Source: Fibrobacter succinogenes
GTDB taxonomy: Bacteria; Fibrobacterota; Fibrobacteria; Fibrobacterales; Fibrobacteraceae
DNA: 64,000 nt
NCBI GenBank assembly: GCA_902779055.1
Contig: CACZAD010000020.1
Location: 1-64,000, forward strand
Direction of reading: 5' to 3'
Below are positions 17,637-28,665 of the stretch, one piece after another. Under the pieces are notes generated by a model, which saw only the letters and a list, made by a program, of their open reading frames with translations, was not told the origin of the DNA and did no database searches. Position 1 is the first letter of the stretch, and each line of letters starts with the position of its first letter. Both the position numbers and the translations under genes were made by a program.

Positions 17637-19784
17637 ATGAACGAAAAGGAAGAAAACAAGGTTGTCAATCAAGCTATCGTCCAGGCGCAACAAAATGCCA
17701 ATACGATAACATTGCTTGAAGCTTTCGAAATTTTATGGGCAAAAAAGTTCATTCTGTTACTTTTTCTGATTGCAGGTTACGCAATTGGTTACGTCATTGC
17801 CAACTGGCAACGTCCGCAATACACTAGCGACATTTTGCTGCAAATTGACGTCAAGGGCGGCAAGGCCGGTAAGGCCATGGGCGAAATGGGTTCTCTCCTC
17901 GATGTGGCTAGCCCCGCCGATGCCGAAATCGAACTCATCAAGAGTCGTATGATTCTCAGCTATGTTGTCGATGCAGAACGTCTGTGCTTTAGCGCAACGC
18001 CAACCAGCGCCGTCGATCGCTTTTTGCATAAAGAAGGTCGAATGGACCTCGACTCCCTTTACATTCCGCCAATGGCTCGAGCCACCAAATGGCGTGCAAG
18101 GGCTATTTCTCCTGACACCTATGAAGTCATCGACGAAGAAGACAAGGTGCTTTTAGAAGGCAAAGTGGGAAATATGCATAGCGCAAGCCTTGCCAACGAT
18201 TCCCTGCACATCCGCGTTTCCCAAATGCTTGCGGATTCCGGACAAACATTTGTCATTACCCAAATCAGCGACCTTGGCGCAATGGGCGCCTTGAAGGGCG
18301 GCCTAAACGTCAAGGAAAAAGGCAAGCAGACCGGCATCATCGAAGCTAGCTTCAACCACCGCTATCCGGACAAGGCTGCCTCCATCCTGAACTCGATTGC
18401 CAAGACGTACTTGCGTCAGAACGTCGAAATGAGAAGTGCCGAAGCCGAAAAGACTCTTGAATTTTTGGAAAAGCAGTTGCCGGGCGTCAAGGCGAAACTC
18501 GATAGCGCCGAAAAGGTTCTTGCCGATTACCGTTATAGCATCGGTTCCGTGGACATGACTGGCGAAACCCATGCACATTTGCAAAAAGAAACTGACCTCC
18601 AAAAGCAGATTTTGGAACTGGAACAGCAGCGCCAGGCTGCCGCCCGCTTGTTCAAGGAAGAACATCCCAGCATCCAGACCATCGTCAAGCAGCAGAACCG
18701 CCTGAGAGCAGAGCTCGGCAAGCTCAAGAAGAACGCCGAAAAGATGCCGTTAACCCAGCAAGAAGTGGCCCGCTTAAAAGAAGATGTCGCCGTCAACAAC
18801 GAAATCTATACCGAAATGTTGAACAAGGTCCAGCAGCTCCGCATCGTCCGTGCCGGCGAAGTGGGCAACGTTCGTATTGTGGACTTTGCCCGCATCAACG
18901 GGGCACCGAGCAAGCCCAGGAAGGCAAATATCATCATTTGCGCCGTAGCCGCATCGTTCATGGTGGGTGTTCTCTTGGTATTCCTCATGCGTATGTTGCA
19001 GAACGGCGTGCGTAGCGTTACCGAAATCGAACGCGAAACGGATACTAGCGTCATCGCCAAGATTCCTGAATGCGCCGATAAAATCAGCAACAAGGATCCG
19101 CAGATGTTTGTGGCCAAGAAACCTAACGACCCGGTCAGCGAAGCCATCCGCTCAGTACTTACCGCCATCGATTTTTCGTTCAATCTTAGCAACGATCACC
19201 AGGTCATCATGGTCGGAGGCCTTGTTCCGAATGCCGGTAAGACGTTTGTGTCTTTGAACCTTGCAGGAACAATAGGACTTGTCGGAAAGAAGGTCCTTTA
19301 CATTGACGGCGATATGCGTAAGGCAAGCAGCCGCTTTAAGAAGGTTGGCCTTGCCGACGTACTTATGGGCAAGATCAGCTTTGACGAAGCCGTTTATCAC
19401 GCCAACAGCGTCGAAGGATTGGATATCCTTGAAGCCGGTAAATTCAAGATGGCAGCATTTGAACTTTTGCGCGGGAACCAGCTCAAAAAGCTTCTTGACG
19501 AACTCCGTCCGCGTTACGACAAGATCATTATCGACACCCCGCCGACAAGCCTCGTGACGGACGCCTATATGATTGCTCCGCTGGTCGATATGTCCCTTAT
19601 CGTTCTTTACTACAGCCGCCATTCTATGGAATCCATCCAGGAATCCTTGCAGAACCTGAAGCGTTATAGCAACAAGCCTATGGCCTTCATCATGAACCAC
19701 TGCGAACATAGAGCCGGCTATGGATATGGTTACGGTTATTATTACGGACGTTACGGTTACTACGGTAAGTCCAAGGATGATTAA
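17637..19784 (+). CDS. Polysaccharide co-polymerase with BY-kinase domain (Wzc-like)
   Basis: Controls export and chain length of surface polysaccharide through tyrosine autophosphorylation. 715 residues. The order is an N-terminal Wzz domain with membrane helix (FILLLFLIAGYAIGYVIA, about residue 36), a long periplasmic region with coiled coil (residues about 270-390), a second helix (IIICAVAASFMVGVLLVFLM) and a cytoplasmic kinase. The kinase has a Walker A motif in GGLVPNAGKTFVSLNLAG, Walker A' in VLYIDGDMRKAS and Walker B in KIIIDTPPTSLVTDA. The tail has nine Tyr in 17 residues, the usual autophosphorylation cluster. The exporter (Wza) and glycosyltransferases are not in view. Confidence 0.92.
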   Translation: MNEKEENKVVNQAIVQAQQNANTITLLEAFEILWAKKFILLLFLIAGYAIGYVIANWQRPQYTSDILLQIDVKGGKAGKAMGEMGSLLDVASPADAEIELIKSRMILSYVVDAERLCFSATPTSAVDRFLHKEGRMDLDSLYIPPMARATKWRARAISPDTYEVIDEEDKVLLEGKVGNMHSASLANDSLHIRVSQMLADSGQTFVITQISDLGAMGALKGGLNVKEKGKQTGIIEASFNHRYPDKAASILNSIAKTYLRQNVEMRSAEAEKTLEFLEKQLPGVKAKLDSAEKVLADYRYSIGSVDMTGETHAHLQKETDLQKQILELEQQRQAAARLFKEEHPSIQTIVKQQNRLRAELGKLKKNAEKMPLTQQEVARLKEDVAVNNEIYTEMLNKVQQLRIVRAGEVGNVRIVDFARINGAPSKPRKANIIICAVAASFMVGVLLVFLMRMLQNGVRSVTEIERETDTSVIAKIPECADKISNKDPQMFVAKKPNDPVSEAIRSVLTAIDFSFNLSNDHQVIMVGGLVPNAGKTFVSLNLAGTIGLVGKKVLYIDGDMRKASSRFKKVGLADVLMGKISFDEAVYHANSVEGLDILEAGKFKMAAFELLRGNQLKKLLDELRPRYDKIIIDTPPTSLVTDAYMIAPLVDMSLIVLYYSRHSMESIQESLQNLKRYSNKPMAFIMNHCEHRAGYGYGYGYYYGRYGYYGKSKDD

Positions 19785-19809
19785 TTAGGGTTATTCACCA
19801 AACCATTTG

Positions 19810-19837
19810 AGCCCGCTCCTCGGAGTGGGCTTTTTTG
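19810..19837 (+). terminator. Terminator after the Wzc-like gene
   Basis: AGCCCGCTCC and GGAGTGGGCT arms are followed by six T. Confidence 0.87.
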
Positions 19838-19919
19838 CATTCTGATGGACAAATATTCCATAATAATGCGCACTTTTGGGTATCCGCTTTTGTCAAAAAT
19901 AAACGATTTTTAGAGAGTG

Positions 19920-21917
19920 ATGAACGTGAATAATAAACTGATTTTTGTAGCAACGGTCGCAGTCATTGCAAGCAGCGCCGCCCAAGCCCAGACCAAAGTT
20001 GTCGTAGATCCGGGCAAAAGATACCAGCAGTTCGAAGGCTGGGGTACTAGCCTTTGCTGGTGGGCAGAGCTTGTCGGTGGCTGGAGTGAATCAAATTACT
20101 CAAAGCTTTTGGACGTTATCGCCGATCCGGATTCCGGCCTCGGCTACAACATTTTCCGCTACAACATTGGCGGTGGCGACCAGCCAGGCCATAACCACTT
20201 GACCAAGGGCGATGGGGGAGCGGCGGTTCCCGGTTACAAGCCAACTGAAAATGGAGATTACGACTGGACGGCCGATCCGAATCAACGCAATGTGCTTTTT
20301 GGACTCGCCAAAAGGGTCAAGAACCCTATTTTCGAAGCGTTCTCAAACTCCCCGCCATGGTGGATGACGAATAGCGGCTGCGTCTCAGGCGGCGTAAACG
20401 GAGCCGACAACCTCAAGTCCGATTACTTTGACGATTTTGCCGATTACCTCTCTGAAGTGGCCAAGCACTTTAAGCAGGAATGGGGCATCACGTTCCGCAC
20501 GATTGAACCGTTTAACGAACCGAGTGCCGGTTGGTGGAAGGCTAAAGGCGACCAGGAAGGTTGCGGTTTCAAGAACAAGCAATCCGAAATGATCGTGGAA
20601 CTCGGCAAGGCACTCAAGCAAAAGGGACTGTTCCCAGAGACATCGGTCAGTGCCGCCGATGAATCTAATATCGGCGACGCGTTGAGCCGTTTTAACAGCT
20701 ACAGCGCCGAAGCCCGCTCGTACATGTTCCAGGTCAACACGCACAGTTATTCGGGCTACGACTCCCGCGGCAAGCTTTACAACGCGGCCTTCGCCGCCGA
20801 CAAGCGCGTGTGGCAGTCCGAATCTGGACCGCTCCACCGCAGTGGCGATCTCGACATTACGCTTTGGATGGCGGACGTCATTTTACATGACCTCCGCGAC
20901 ATGCACGCAAGCGCCTGGGTCGACTGGCAGCTTTCGGACCCTGCCGAAAACTGGCGCACCATCGCAGCCGACCACAAGAAACAGACGTTCTCCTACGCCC
21001 CGCGCTTTTACATGCACGCCGCTTTCAGCCGCGCCATTCGACCGGGTTCACGCTTTATCGATAGCGACAACAGCAACACGCTCGCAGCCATCCGCGATGA
21101 CAGCTCGCTTGTTCTCGTCGCGTTAAACACTGGCTCTAGCGATGCGAAGTACACCTTTGATTTGAGCAAGTTCGAATCGATTGGCAACAGGGTCAAAGTC
21201 CACCGCTTTACGCTCCCCGCAGCACTCAAGGCTGATGCGGACATCAGCGTTTCGAACAAGTCCTTTACCGTCACGGCTGCGGCCCAATCCATCGTTACGA
21301 TGGTCATCGATAATGCAACCGGAGGCGTGTGCGTCCCCAGCGAAATCATCCCTTACGCCAAGATCCATAATGGCGGCTGGAACGAGACAACCGAAGTCAA
21401 GGTGAATCCGGGTGATTCGCTTGTGATTGGCCCGCACCCTTACGATGGCGGCCGCTGGACATGGAAAGGACCGAACGACTTCTATTACTTGGGCCGCGAA
21501 GTACGCTTCAAGGATTTGCAATGGCAAAGCAGCGGCATTTACACAGGAACGTACGTGAATCCGTACGGTTGCGAAAGCACCGTAGATATCAAGGTCATCG
21601 TCAACGATCCGGAACATCCGTACGTAGAACCCGTCAATCCAGATTCTGGCAAAGTGAATATCGATCCGCGAATTGCGACGAGAACCGCGCAAAGTGTCGG
21701 TAAGATCTCCGTCACAAAAATCGGGGGAGACCTGCTTGTGAATGTTGCCAAAAATGCGCCGTACCAACTCTCCATTTACGACTTGCAAGGAACGCTCCTG
21801 ATGCGTAGACAAATCGACGGAACCGCAACGATTCCAGTCGAACAGTTCTCGTACAAGCCCTACGTCGTCAAAATCAATAGCACCGGAAATAAAGTTTATC
21901 AGAAAATTTTCAGATAA
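19920..21917 (+). CDS. Secreted glycoside hydrolase family 30 enzyme with Ig-like domain
   Basis: 665 residues from the ATG at 19920 (a GTG directly precedes it). A signal peptide ends in AAQAQ. The catalytic barrel begins YQQFEGWGTSLCWWAELVGG. The acid/base Glu is Glu200 in TIEPFNEPSAGWW and the nucleophile is Glu301 in RVWQSESGPLH. The usual beta-sandwich side domain of GH30 follows. Residues about 450-550 form an Ig-like module (GGRWTWKGPNDFYYLGREV, GIYTGTYVNPYGCEST). The end (YQLSIYDLQGTLLMRR, then YVVKINSTGNKVYQKIFR) resembles C-terminal sorting tails of secreted Fibrobacter enzymes. The substrate cannot be fixed from sequence; the CWW segment recalls the endo-beta-1,6-galactanase branch, but xylan is also possible. 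Confidence 0.88.
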   Translation: MNVNNKLIFVATVAVIASSAAQAQTKVVVDPGKRYQQFEGWGTSLCWWAELVGGWSESNYSKLLDVIADPDSGLGYNIFRYNIGGGDQPGHNHLTKGDGGAAVPGYKPTENGDYDWTADPNQRNVLFGLAKRVKNPIFEAFSNSPPWWMTNSGCVSGGVNGADNLKSDYFDDFADYLSEVAKHFKQEWGITFRTIEPFNEPSAGWWKAKGDQEGCGFKNKQSEMIVELGKALKQKGLFPETSVSAADESNIGDALSRFNSYSAEARSYMFQVNTHSYSGYDSRGKLYNAAFAADKRVWQSESGPLHRSGDLDITLWMADVILHDLRDMHASAWVDWQLSDPAENWRTIAADHKKQTFSYAPRFYMHAAFSRAIRPGSRFIDSDNSNTLAAIRDDSSLVLVALNTGSSDAKYTFDLSKFESIGNRVKVHRFTLPAALKADADISVSNKSFTVTAAAQSIVTMVIDNATGGVCVPSEIIPYAKIHNGGWNETTEVKVNPGDSLVIGPHPYDGGRWTWKGPNDFYYLGREVRFKDLQWQSSGIYTGTYVNPYGCESTVDIKVIVNDPEHPYVEPVNPDSGKVNIDPRIATRTAQSVGKISVTKIGGDLLVNVAKNAPYQLSIYDLQGTLLMRRQIDGTATIPVEQFSYKPYVVKINSTGNKVYQKIFR

Positions 21918-21920
21918 AAA

Positions 21921-21944
21921 AATGTCGGATAAAACTCCGACATT
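21921..21944. terminator. Bidirectional terminator between GH30 and flavodoxin-like genes
   Basis: AATGTCGGA and TCCGACATT arms surround a TAAAAC loop between convergent genes. Confidence 0.75.
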
Positions 21945-21955
21945 GCAATGCTGTT

Positions 21956-22543
21956 TTAGTGTGCTTTGAGCAATTTTCTGGCAAGCTTTCGACACTTGGC
22001 CATTTCGCGGGACGAAAGACCTTCTCCATTCAGCGTTCCGCTCTTTTGGATGATGCCGTTTATCTTGAATCCGCTCCAGCAAAGGACTTCCTTGAGGGCG
22101 CGCACAGTCCCTAACGACTGCTTGAAAATCAAATTGAACGGCCAGCGCGTAGAACAAGTCGTAACAAGGACGGCCTTTTTACCGCTCAATAGTGGGCGAG
22201 GAACCCCTTGGTCGCTGTGGTCCATAAAACCATAAACCCATCTGTCGAAAAGCATCTTGAGTTGCCCCGTCATATTACCCCAATAGCAAGGCGAACCCAC
22301 AATCAAGTCATCACACTGCTGTACCAATCGCAAAATCACCTTGGCATCATCTTCTGGCATCACGCAGTCATGGGCGCTACGGCACTTCATACAACCAATG
22401 CATGGGTGGAACTGTAATTTACAGACATCGACGTAATGCACCTCACTGCCATTTGCTAATAGTTCGTTGCGCATGATACTCAACATTTGGCAAATATTGC
22501 TATTCGGGCGAGGGCTTGCATTCAAGATGACAAACTTTTTCAT
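21956..22543 (-). CDS. Flavodoxin-like NAD(P)H-dependent FMN reductase family protein
   Basis: 195 residues. The FMN-phosphate-binding loop is ILNASPRPNSNICQML (residues 6-21). CIGCMKCRSAHDCVMPEDD is the Cys-rich insert seen in the iron-sulfur flavoprotein-like subgroup of anaerobes, and GSPCYWGNMTGQLKMLFDRW is the second FMN contact. The likely role is electron transfer or quinone/nitro reduction with NAD(P)H; the physiological partner is unknown. The region upstream (22544-22700) is AT-rich and shared with the divergent DUF2156 gene. Confidence 0.85.
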   Translation of the reverse strand: MKKFVILNASPRPNSNICQMLSIMRNELLANGSEVHYVDVCKLQFHPCIGCMKCRSAHDCVMPEDDAKVILRLVQQCDDLIVGSPCYWGNMTGQLKMLFDRWVYGFMDHSDQGVPRPLLSGKKAVLVTTCSTRWPFNLIFKQSLGTVRALKEVLCWSGFKINGIIQKSGTLNGEGLSSREMAKCRKLARKLLKAH

Positions 22544-22700
22544 TGACTTTTCATAGCTCCTTGTTTCTATTCATCAATTAAACACCTGAAGCCACTTTAA
22601 ATGTTACTTTAATAAATAATTTCGTGAACAAATCATAAAAAATAACGAAAAAACACAAATTGAGTATATATTATTCAAAAAAGCCTCCGACTAAAAGGGT

Positions 22701-23711
22701 ATGGAATTTGGGGAGAACCTGGAGGGAACCTTGTTAAATTTCAAAACGCCAGAACTTTCGGATATGTTCGCCGCAATGCGTGCGGTTGCCGATTCAGGGT
22801 ACATCGGGAGCGATGCCGGATTCGCAAACATTTTTCTTTTGCGCAAAAAATACGACACATTGTTGGCCTTGCAAGACGGTTTTCTTTTTCGCTATTATAA
22901 CGGACAGGGGAGCCGTCGAGGTTACGCATTCCCGCTTGGGGCGGACGATCCGCATGATGCACTAGACTTGATTATCAAAGACGCTCAGGAATCTGGCAGG
23001 CCTTTGGAATTTTGCCTAGTCGATGAACCCCGCGCACAGATTTTGCAAGAGTATTTTGCAAATGCAGGGGCGAACGGTGCCGAGCCTGTTTTGCATATAG
23101 AACACAACCGCGGCGACAGCGACTACATTTATTCGGCCGAAAGCCTTGCAACGCTTTCAGGGAACAACTACCGCAAAAAACGCAACCATATTTCCAAATT
23201 CAGCCGTACTTACTCCAAGTTCGAATTGCGTGAAATCACCCGCACAAACGCGGCCGAAGCCATCGAAATCGAAAAGGCGTGGCTGAACAACGGCATAGCA
23301 GGAGAGCCGTGCAAACCGACCTGTGAATGCGAGCATTTAGCGTGGGCCGAATACTCCGAAGACGAGAAATCACGTCTGATGGAGTTCTGTGCCATTGAAG
23401 AAGCTCTGCAGAATTTCGAAGAACTCGGATTCAAGGGTGGCTTGCTTTATGTCGATGAAAAACCGGTCGGAATGACCTTGGCTTCGGAAATCACCCCCGG
23501 CGTGTGGGACATTCATTTCGAAAAGGTGATCGGAGAATATGCGATTAACGGTGGTTACGCCGTCATCAACAAGATGTTCGCCGAAACGCTTACCGAAGCA
23601 AGGCTCCTCAACCGCGAAGAAGACGTGAACATCGAAGGGCTCCGCAAGGCGAAACTTTCGTACTACCCGCTGATCATTTTAGACAAGTGTCACATTAAAT
23701 ATGCTCTCTAA
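22701..23711 (+). CDS. DUF2156 / phosphatidylglycerol lysyltransferase C-terminal-like protein
   Basis: 336 residues. The protein has the double acetyltransferase-like (GNAT) fold of the DUF2156 family: YIYSAESLATLSGNNYRKKR followed by HISKF, then GLLYVDEKPVGMTLAS and INKMFAETL near the end with a YYPLIILDKCH close. It has no membrane helices, so it is a soluble acyl/aminoacyl transferase-like protein rather than MprF itself. The substrate is unknown. The 3' end overlaps the next gene by 11 bp. Confidence 0.8.
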   Translation: MEFGENLEGTLLNFKTPELSDMFAAMRAVADSGYIGSDAGFANIFLLRKKYDTLLALQDGFLFRYYNGQGSRRGYAFPLGADDPHDALDLIIKDAQESGRPLEFCLVDEPRAQILQEYFANAGANGAEPVLHIEHNRGDSDYIYSAESLATLSGNNYRKKRNHISKFSRTYSKFELREITRTNAAEAIEIEKAWLNNGIAGEPCKPTCECEHLAWAEYSEDEKSRLMEFCAIEEALQNFEELGFKGGLLYVDEKPVGMTLASEITPGVWDIHFEKVIGEYAINGGYAVINKMFAETLTEARLLNREEDVNIEGLRKAKLSYYPLIILDKCHIKYAL

Positions 23712-24195
23712 AATTTTGTCAAAAAACTCCTGTGCAGCATGCAAGTTCTGCTGTTCTTTCCGACGGCAGAGCCTTTGGGAAACTCCGCTTTTTCCACCCG
23801 AAGTCGTCGAAAAACTGAGCCGCAATAATGAATATGGCGTAGTGGGGGAGTTCCGCGAGGTGCAAAATGCGTACCGCCTTGTCCTTGAAAACAATTACTG
23901 CACAGACGACCCCGAAGAAGAAGTGCCTTGCACGTTCCTGGATCCGCAAAAAGGTTGCATCTTGAAAGGGGAGGACAAGCCTTTTGATTGTAGCATTTGG
24001 CCGCTCCGCATCATGAATAAAGACGGAGAACTCGTCATCGCACTCACGCCCACATGCCCATCCATTGGCGCAACGCCCCAGCCCGAACTTATTGAACTTG
24101 TAAAGAATGGTCTTGGCGAAAAGATTTTCGAGTACGCCAAAACGCACCCGTACATTATCAAGGAATACCGCGAAGGCTTCCCGATAATTCTTTAA
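23701..24195 (+). CDS. YkgJ-family cysteine cluster protein
   Basis: 164 residues. The metal-binding Cys set of the family is present: SCAACKFCCSFRR (CxxCxxCC), then CTFLDPQKGCIL and DCSIWPLRI. These proteins are thought to bind zinc or an iron-sulfur cluster; their role is unknown. Its start lies inside the DUF2156 gene (11-bp overlap), which points to translational coupling and a shared job. Confidence 0.85.
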   Translation: MLSKILSKNSCAACKFCCSFRRQSLWETPLFPPEVVEKLSRNNEYGVVGEFREVQNAYRLVLENNYCTDDPEEEVPCTFLDPQKGCILKGEDKPFDCSIWPLRIMNKDGELVIALTPTCPSIGATPQPELIELVKNGLGEKIFEYAKTHPYIIKEYREGFPIIL

Positions 24196-24213
24196 AGAAA
24201 CGCAATAAAGCAA

Positions 24214-24243
24214 AAAACTCCCGAGAAACACTCGAGAGTTTTA
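24214..24243. terminator. Bidirectional terminator between the YkgJ gene and dnaJ
   Basis: AAAACTCCCGAG and CTCGAGAGTTTT arms around an AAACA loop lie between convergent genes. Confidence 0.8.
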
Positions 24244-24256
24244 AAGCTTTTATGCA

Positions 24257-24332
24257 CTGGATCCTTCGACAAGAGCCATTCGAGAAATAATGGTTCCCCT
24301 ACGCTTCGCTTCGAGGATGACACGTTGTGTCA
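24257..24332. repeat. REP-like element ending at the dnaJ stop codon
   Basis: The element runs from GGATCCTTCG to CGAGGATGACA and then into the palindrome TGACAC-GTT-GTGTCA (24318-24332), whose last three bases are the complement of the dnaJ stop codon. The ends resemble the other TCATCC/GGATGACA elements of the window. Confidence 0.6.
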
Positions 24333-25472
24333 CTTGAACAGATTCTTCATCTTTTCGAGGAAGGATTCTTCTTGAGCCGTTTCCTTGTCGTGACGAAGAT
24401 CTGCGAGCTTCTGGTAAAGCTCTTTCTCTTCGCGGGAGATATCCTTCGGAATATCAACGCCGATTTCCACAAACAAGCTTCCGCGGTCACCCTGCTTTTT
24501 AAGCGGATAGAGACCCTGGTCGCGCAGACGGAGAACGCTACCAGCCTGAGTACCAGCGGCAATCTTGATCTGAATTTCTTCGCCGCTGATGGTCGGAATG
24601 CGCTGCGTTCCGCCAAGCACCAGCTTGTGAACCGGCACCTTGATCTGGCAGTGCAAATCGTCGCCTTCACGGGTGAAGAAATCATCCGGCTTTTCGGCAA
24701 TCACCACAAGCAAGTCGCCACAAGCGCCACCGCGCGGACCACAGTTGCCTTCGCCACGGAGGTTCAGGTACTGGCCTTCGCTCACGCCTGCCGGGATCTT
24801 GATGGAAATTTCTTCGCTTTCCTGGATGCGGCCTTCGCCATGGCAACGAGAGCAAGGATTTGCAATCACTTCGCCCATACCGCCGCAAGTGGGGCAGACG
24901 CTTTCGGAAACCATCTGGAAGAACCCGCCAGAAACACGACGCACACGACCCGTACCATGACAGGTTTCGCAAGTCTTGACGTTCGTACCACCCTTACCGT
25001 TACACTCCGTACACGGCGTATAACGTTTTAAGCGAACCTTCTTGGTGCAACCTTCGAAAATTTCCTTGTAGCTGAGAGCCACCTTGATCTGCAAGTCATT
25101 ACCACGCGGAGGACCAGCCTTGCGGGAACTTCTGCGGCCACCGCCACCAAAGCCAAATCCGCCACCAAAGATATCGCCAAACTGGCTGAAAATATCGTTG
25201 ATGTCGAAACCAGCACCACCAAAACCGCCGCCGCCAAAACCGCCACCGGGGGCATTGAAGCCGAACTGGTCGTAGTTCTTGCGCTTTTCAGGATTGGAGA
25301 GAACGTCGTAAGCTTCGGCAGCTTCCTTGAACTTTTCTTCAGCTTCCTTGTCACCCGGATTCTTGTCCGGATGGTACTTGATGGCAAGCTTCTTGTACGC
25401 GTGCTTGATTTCATCAGCACTAGCGTCCTTGCCGACGCCCAAAACTTCGTAATAATCTCGTTTTTCAGCCAT
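24330..25472 (-). CDS. dnaJ: Chaperone protein DnaJ
   Basis: Hsp40 co-chaperone that delivers substrates to DnaK and stimulates its ATPase. 380 residues: J domain with the HPD motif ([17 protein letters not shown]), Gly/Phe-rich linker, four zinc-binding CxxCxGxG repeats ([32 protein letters not shown]), then the two substrate-binding C-terminal domains. It follows dnaK on the same strand after 180 bp that contain a terminator-like hairpin, so it may be only partly co-transcribed. The stop codon is built into a palindrome. Confidence 0.98.
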   Translation of the reverse strand: MAEKRDYYEVLGVGKDASADEIKHAYKKLAIKYHPDKNPGDKEAEEKFKEAAEAYDVLSNPEKRKNYDQFGFNAPGGGFGGGGFGGAGFDINDIFSQFGDIFGGGFGFGGGGRRSSRKAGPPRGNDLQIKVALSYKEIFEGCTKKVRLKRYTPCTECNGKGGTNVKTCETCHGTGRVRRVSGGFFQMVSESVCPTCGGMGEVIANPCSRCHGEGRIQESEEISIKIPAGVSEGQYLNLRGEGNCGPRGGACGDLLVVIAEKPDDFFTREGDDLHCQIKVPVHKLVLGGTQRIPTISGEEIQIKIAAGTQAGSVLRLRDQGLYPLKKQGDRGSLFVEIGVDIPKDISREEKELYQKLADLRHDKETAQEESFLEKMKNLFK

Positions 25473-25486
25473 AATATGCCTTTAGT

Positions 25487-25648
25487 ATAGTAGACAGTAG
25501 GAAGTAGACGGTAGACAGTTGGATACTGTATTTACACAAAAAGGATTGCCCCTAAAAAGAGCGAATCCTGTTTTGCAAAACGTAGTCTGTAGCGGCAGGA
25601 AGTTTTATCTTGCGATAATTCTTCCTACTTCCTACATCCTACTTCTGA
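25487..25648. repeat. dnaK-dnaJ spacer with inverted GTAGGAAGTAG repeats
   Basis: A stretch built of GTAGACAGTAG-like units (25489-25518) is mirrored by CTACTTCCTAC-like units (25622-25648). GTAGGAAGTAG (25497-25507) and CTACTTCCTAC (25626-25636) are perfect complements, so the dnaK-dnaJ spacer transcript could fold into one long stem. Confidence 0.6.
25541..25570 (-). terminator. Terminator-like hairpin between dnaK and dnaJ
   Basis: On the minus strand AGGATTCGC pairs with GCAATCCT and is followed by TTTTTG. It would cut dnaJ expression relative to dnaK if active. Confidence 0.5.
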
Positions 25649-25652
25649 CTAA

Positions 25653-27686
<2,034 letters not shown>

Positions 27687-27727
27687 TTAAGGTTAAAAAC
27701 GTGCATAAATGGGAATGTTTCAAAAAA

Positions 27728-27805
27728 GAACGCCCCACTGCATCATCCAAACAACCGTCGAAAGGGGGGATCCAGAGATATCTTGAATAGGGTGGGGGCG
27801 TTTTC
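27728..27805 (-). terminator. Probable terminator after the HNH gene
   Basis: On the minus strand AACGCCCCCAC and GTGGGGCGTT arms enclose a loop of about 60 bases and end in CTTTTTT. The loop is unusually long. Confidence 0.5.
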
Positions 27806-27809
27806 TATA

Positions 27810-28547
27810 TTACAGAAGACAATATTCTTGATGATACCTCAGATAAGGCAAATGTTCGTTTTCTAAACGAACGAGTCGAATGGACGGGTTTAAATTAAAA
27901 ATTCTCACATCATCCTTAGACAACAAGTCCGAAAGAATGATTTTTCCCGTTTTCGAAAAAGAAATGTAGCCTCTGTCAAACAATTTATCGAGATTTGGAA
28001 TTAGCAACAACCCGTTATACACATCAAGTCTCTGCATATCGTTCGACTTTTTCCAGGGCATTATATGAGACGCCATCAATAGCGGGTAATTTTGACATCC
28101 CGTAACAGAGCATCCCTTCCAATAATCAATGAGCTTTTGACGGAACAAGCCCTGTCCAACCCTTGATTTTATCAAAGCATCTTTTTCTGTTGTATCAAGA
28201 GTATTATCGTTGTTTATACGATCATTCTCTGACAAAATTGAATCTTCTAATTTTTTCTTGTAATCAGAATGAATGTATTCATCAAAATGATTTAAACCAG
28301 AAACGATATCACCAATACCTTTTAAAGTATTATACCGATCTCGCTCGTGTGCCGTTCTTTTCAAATCATTCGCGATTTCAGCAATCCTTTCGGAATTGAG
28401 CGTTTTATCTAATTTATAAAAATGAGACACATACCTTAATCTTGAGACATAGTCACGGTACGTTCTTCGATTTTTGAACAATTTATGATCAACCAAATAA
28501 TTGAAGAAATCAGGCTGTTCATTAATAAAATTTTGTTCAAAAGACAT
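27810..28547 (-). CDS. HNH endonuclease-domain protein
   Basis: 245 residues from the ATG at 28547, which has an AAAGGA ribosome binding site. The C-terminal third has an HNH motif: CSVTGCQNYPLLMASHIMPW, RLDVYNGLLLIPNLDKLFD and GYISFSKTGKIILS. This type is common in orphan restriction-like nucleases. The N-terminal part is helical and unassigned. The gene is clearly more AT-rich than its neighbours and has no methylase partner in view, so it may have been acquired. It lies between the dnaK promoter and a divergent GGDEF gene. Confidence 0.82.
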   Translation of the reverse strand: MSFEQNFINEQPDFFNYLVDHKLFKNRRTYRDYVSRLRYVSHFYKLDKTLNSERIAEIANDLKRTAHERDRYNTLKGIGDIVSGLNHFDEYIHSDYKKKLEDSILSENDRINNDNTLDTTEKDALIKSRVGQGLFRQKLIDYWKGCSVTGCQNYPLLMASHIMPWKKSNDMQRLDVYNGLLLIPNLDKLFDRGYISFSKTGKIILSDLLSKDDVRIFNLNPSIRLVRLENEHLPYLRYHQEYCLL

Positions 28548-28665
28548 ATTCGTTCCTTTTTTCACTTCAAATATACTTTTATAAAGCAAGTTCACCTTAC
28601 TTTTTTCACTTTATGAGCCAAATTAGCTATGAAGTTTCGGCGCAAAAACATATATTTTTAATAAA

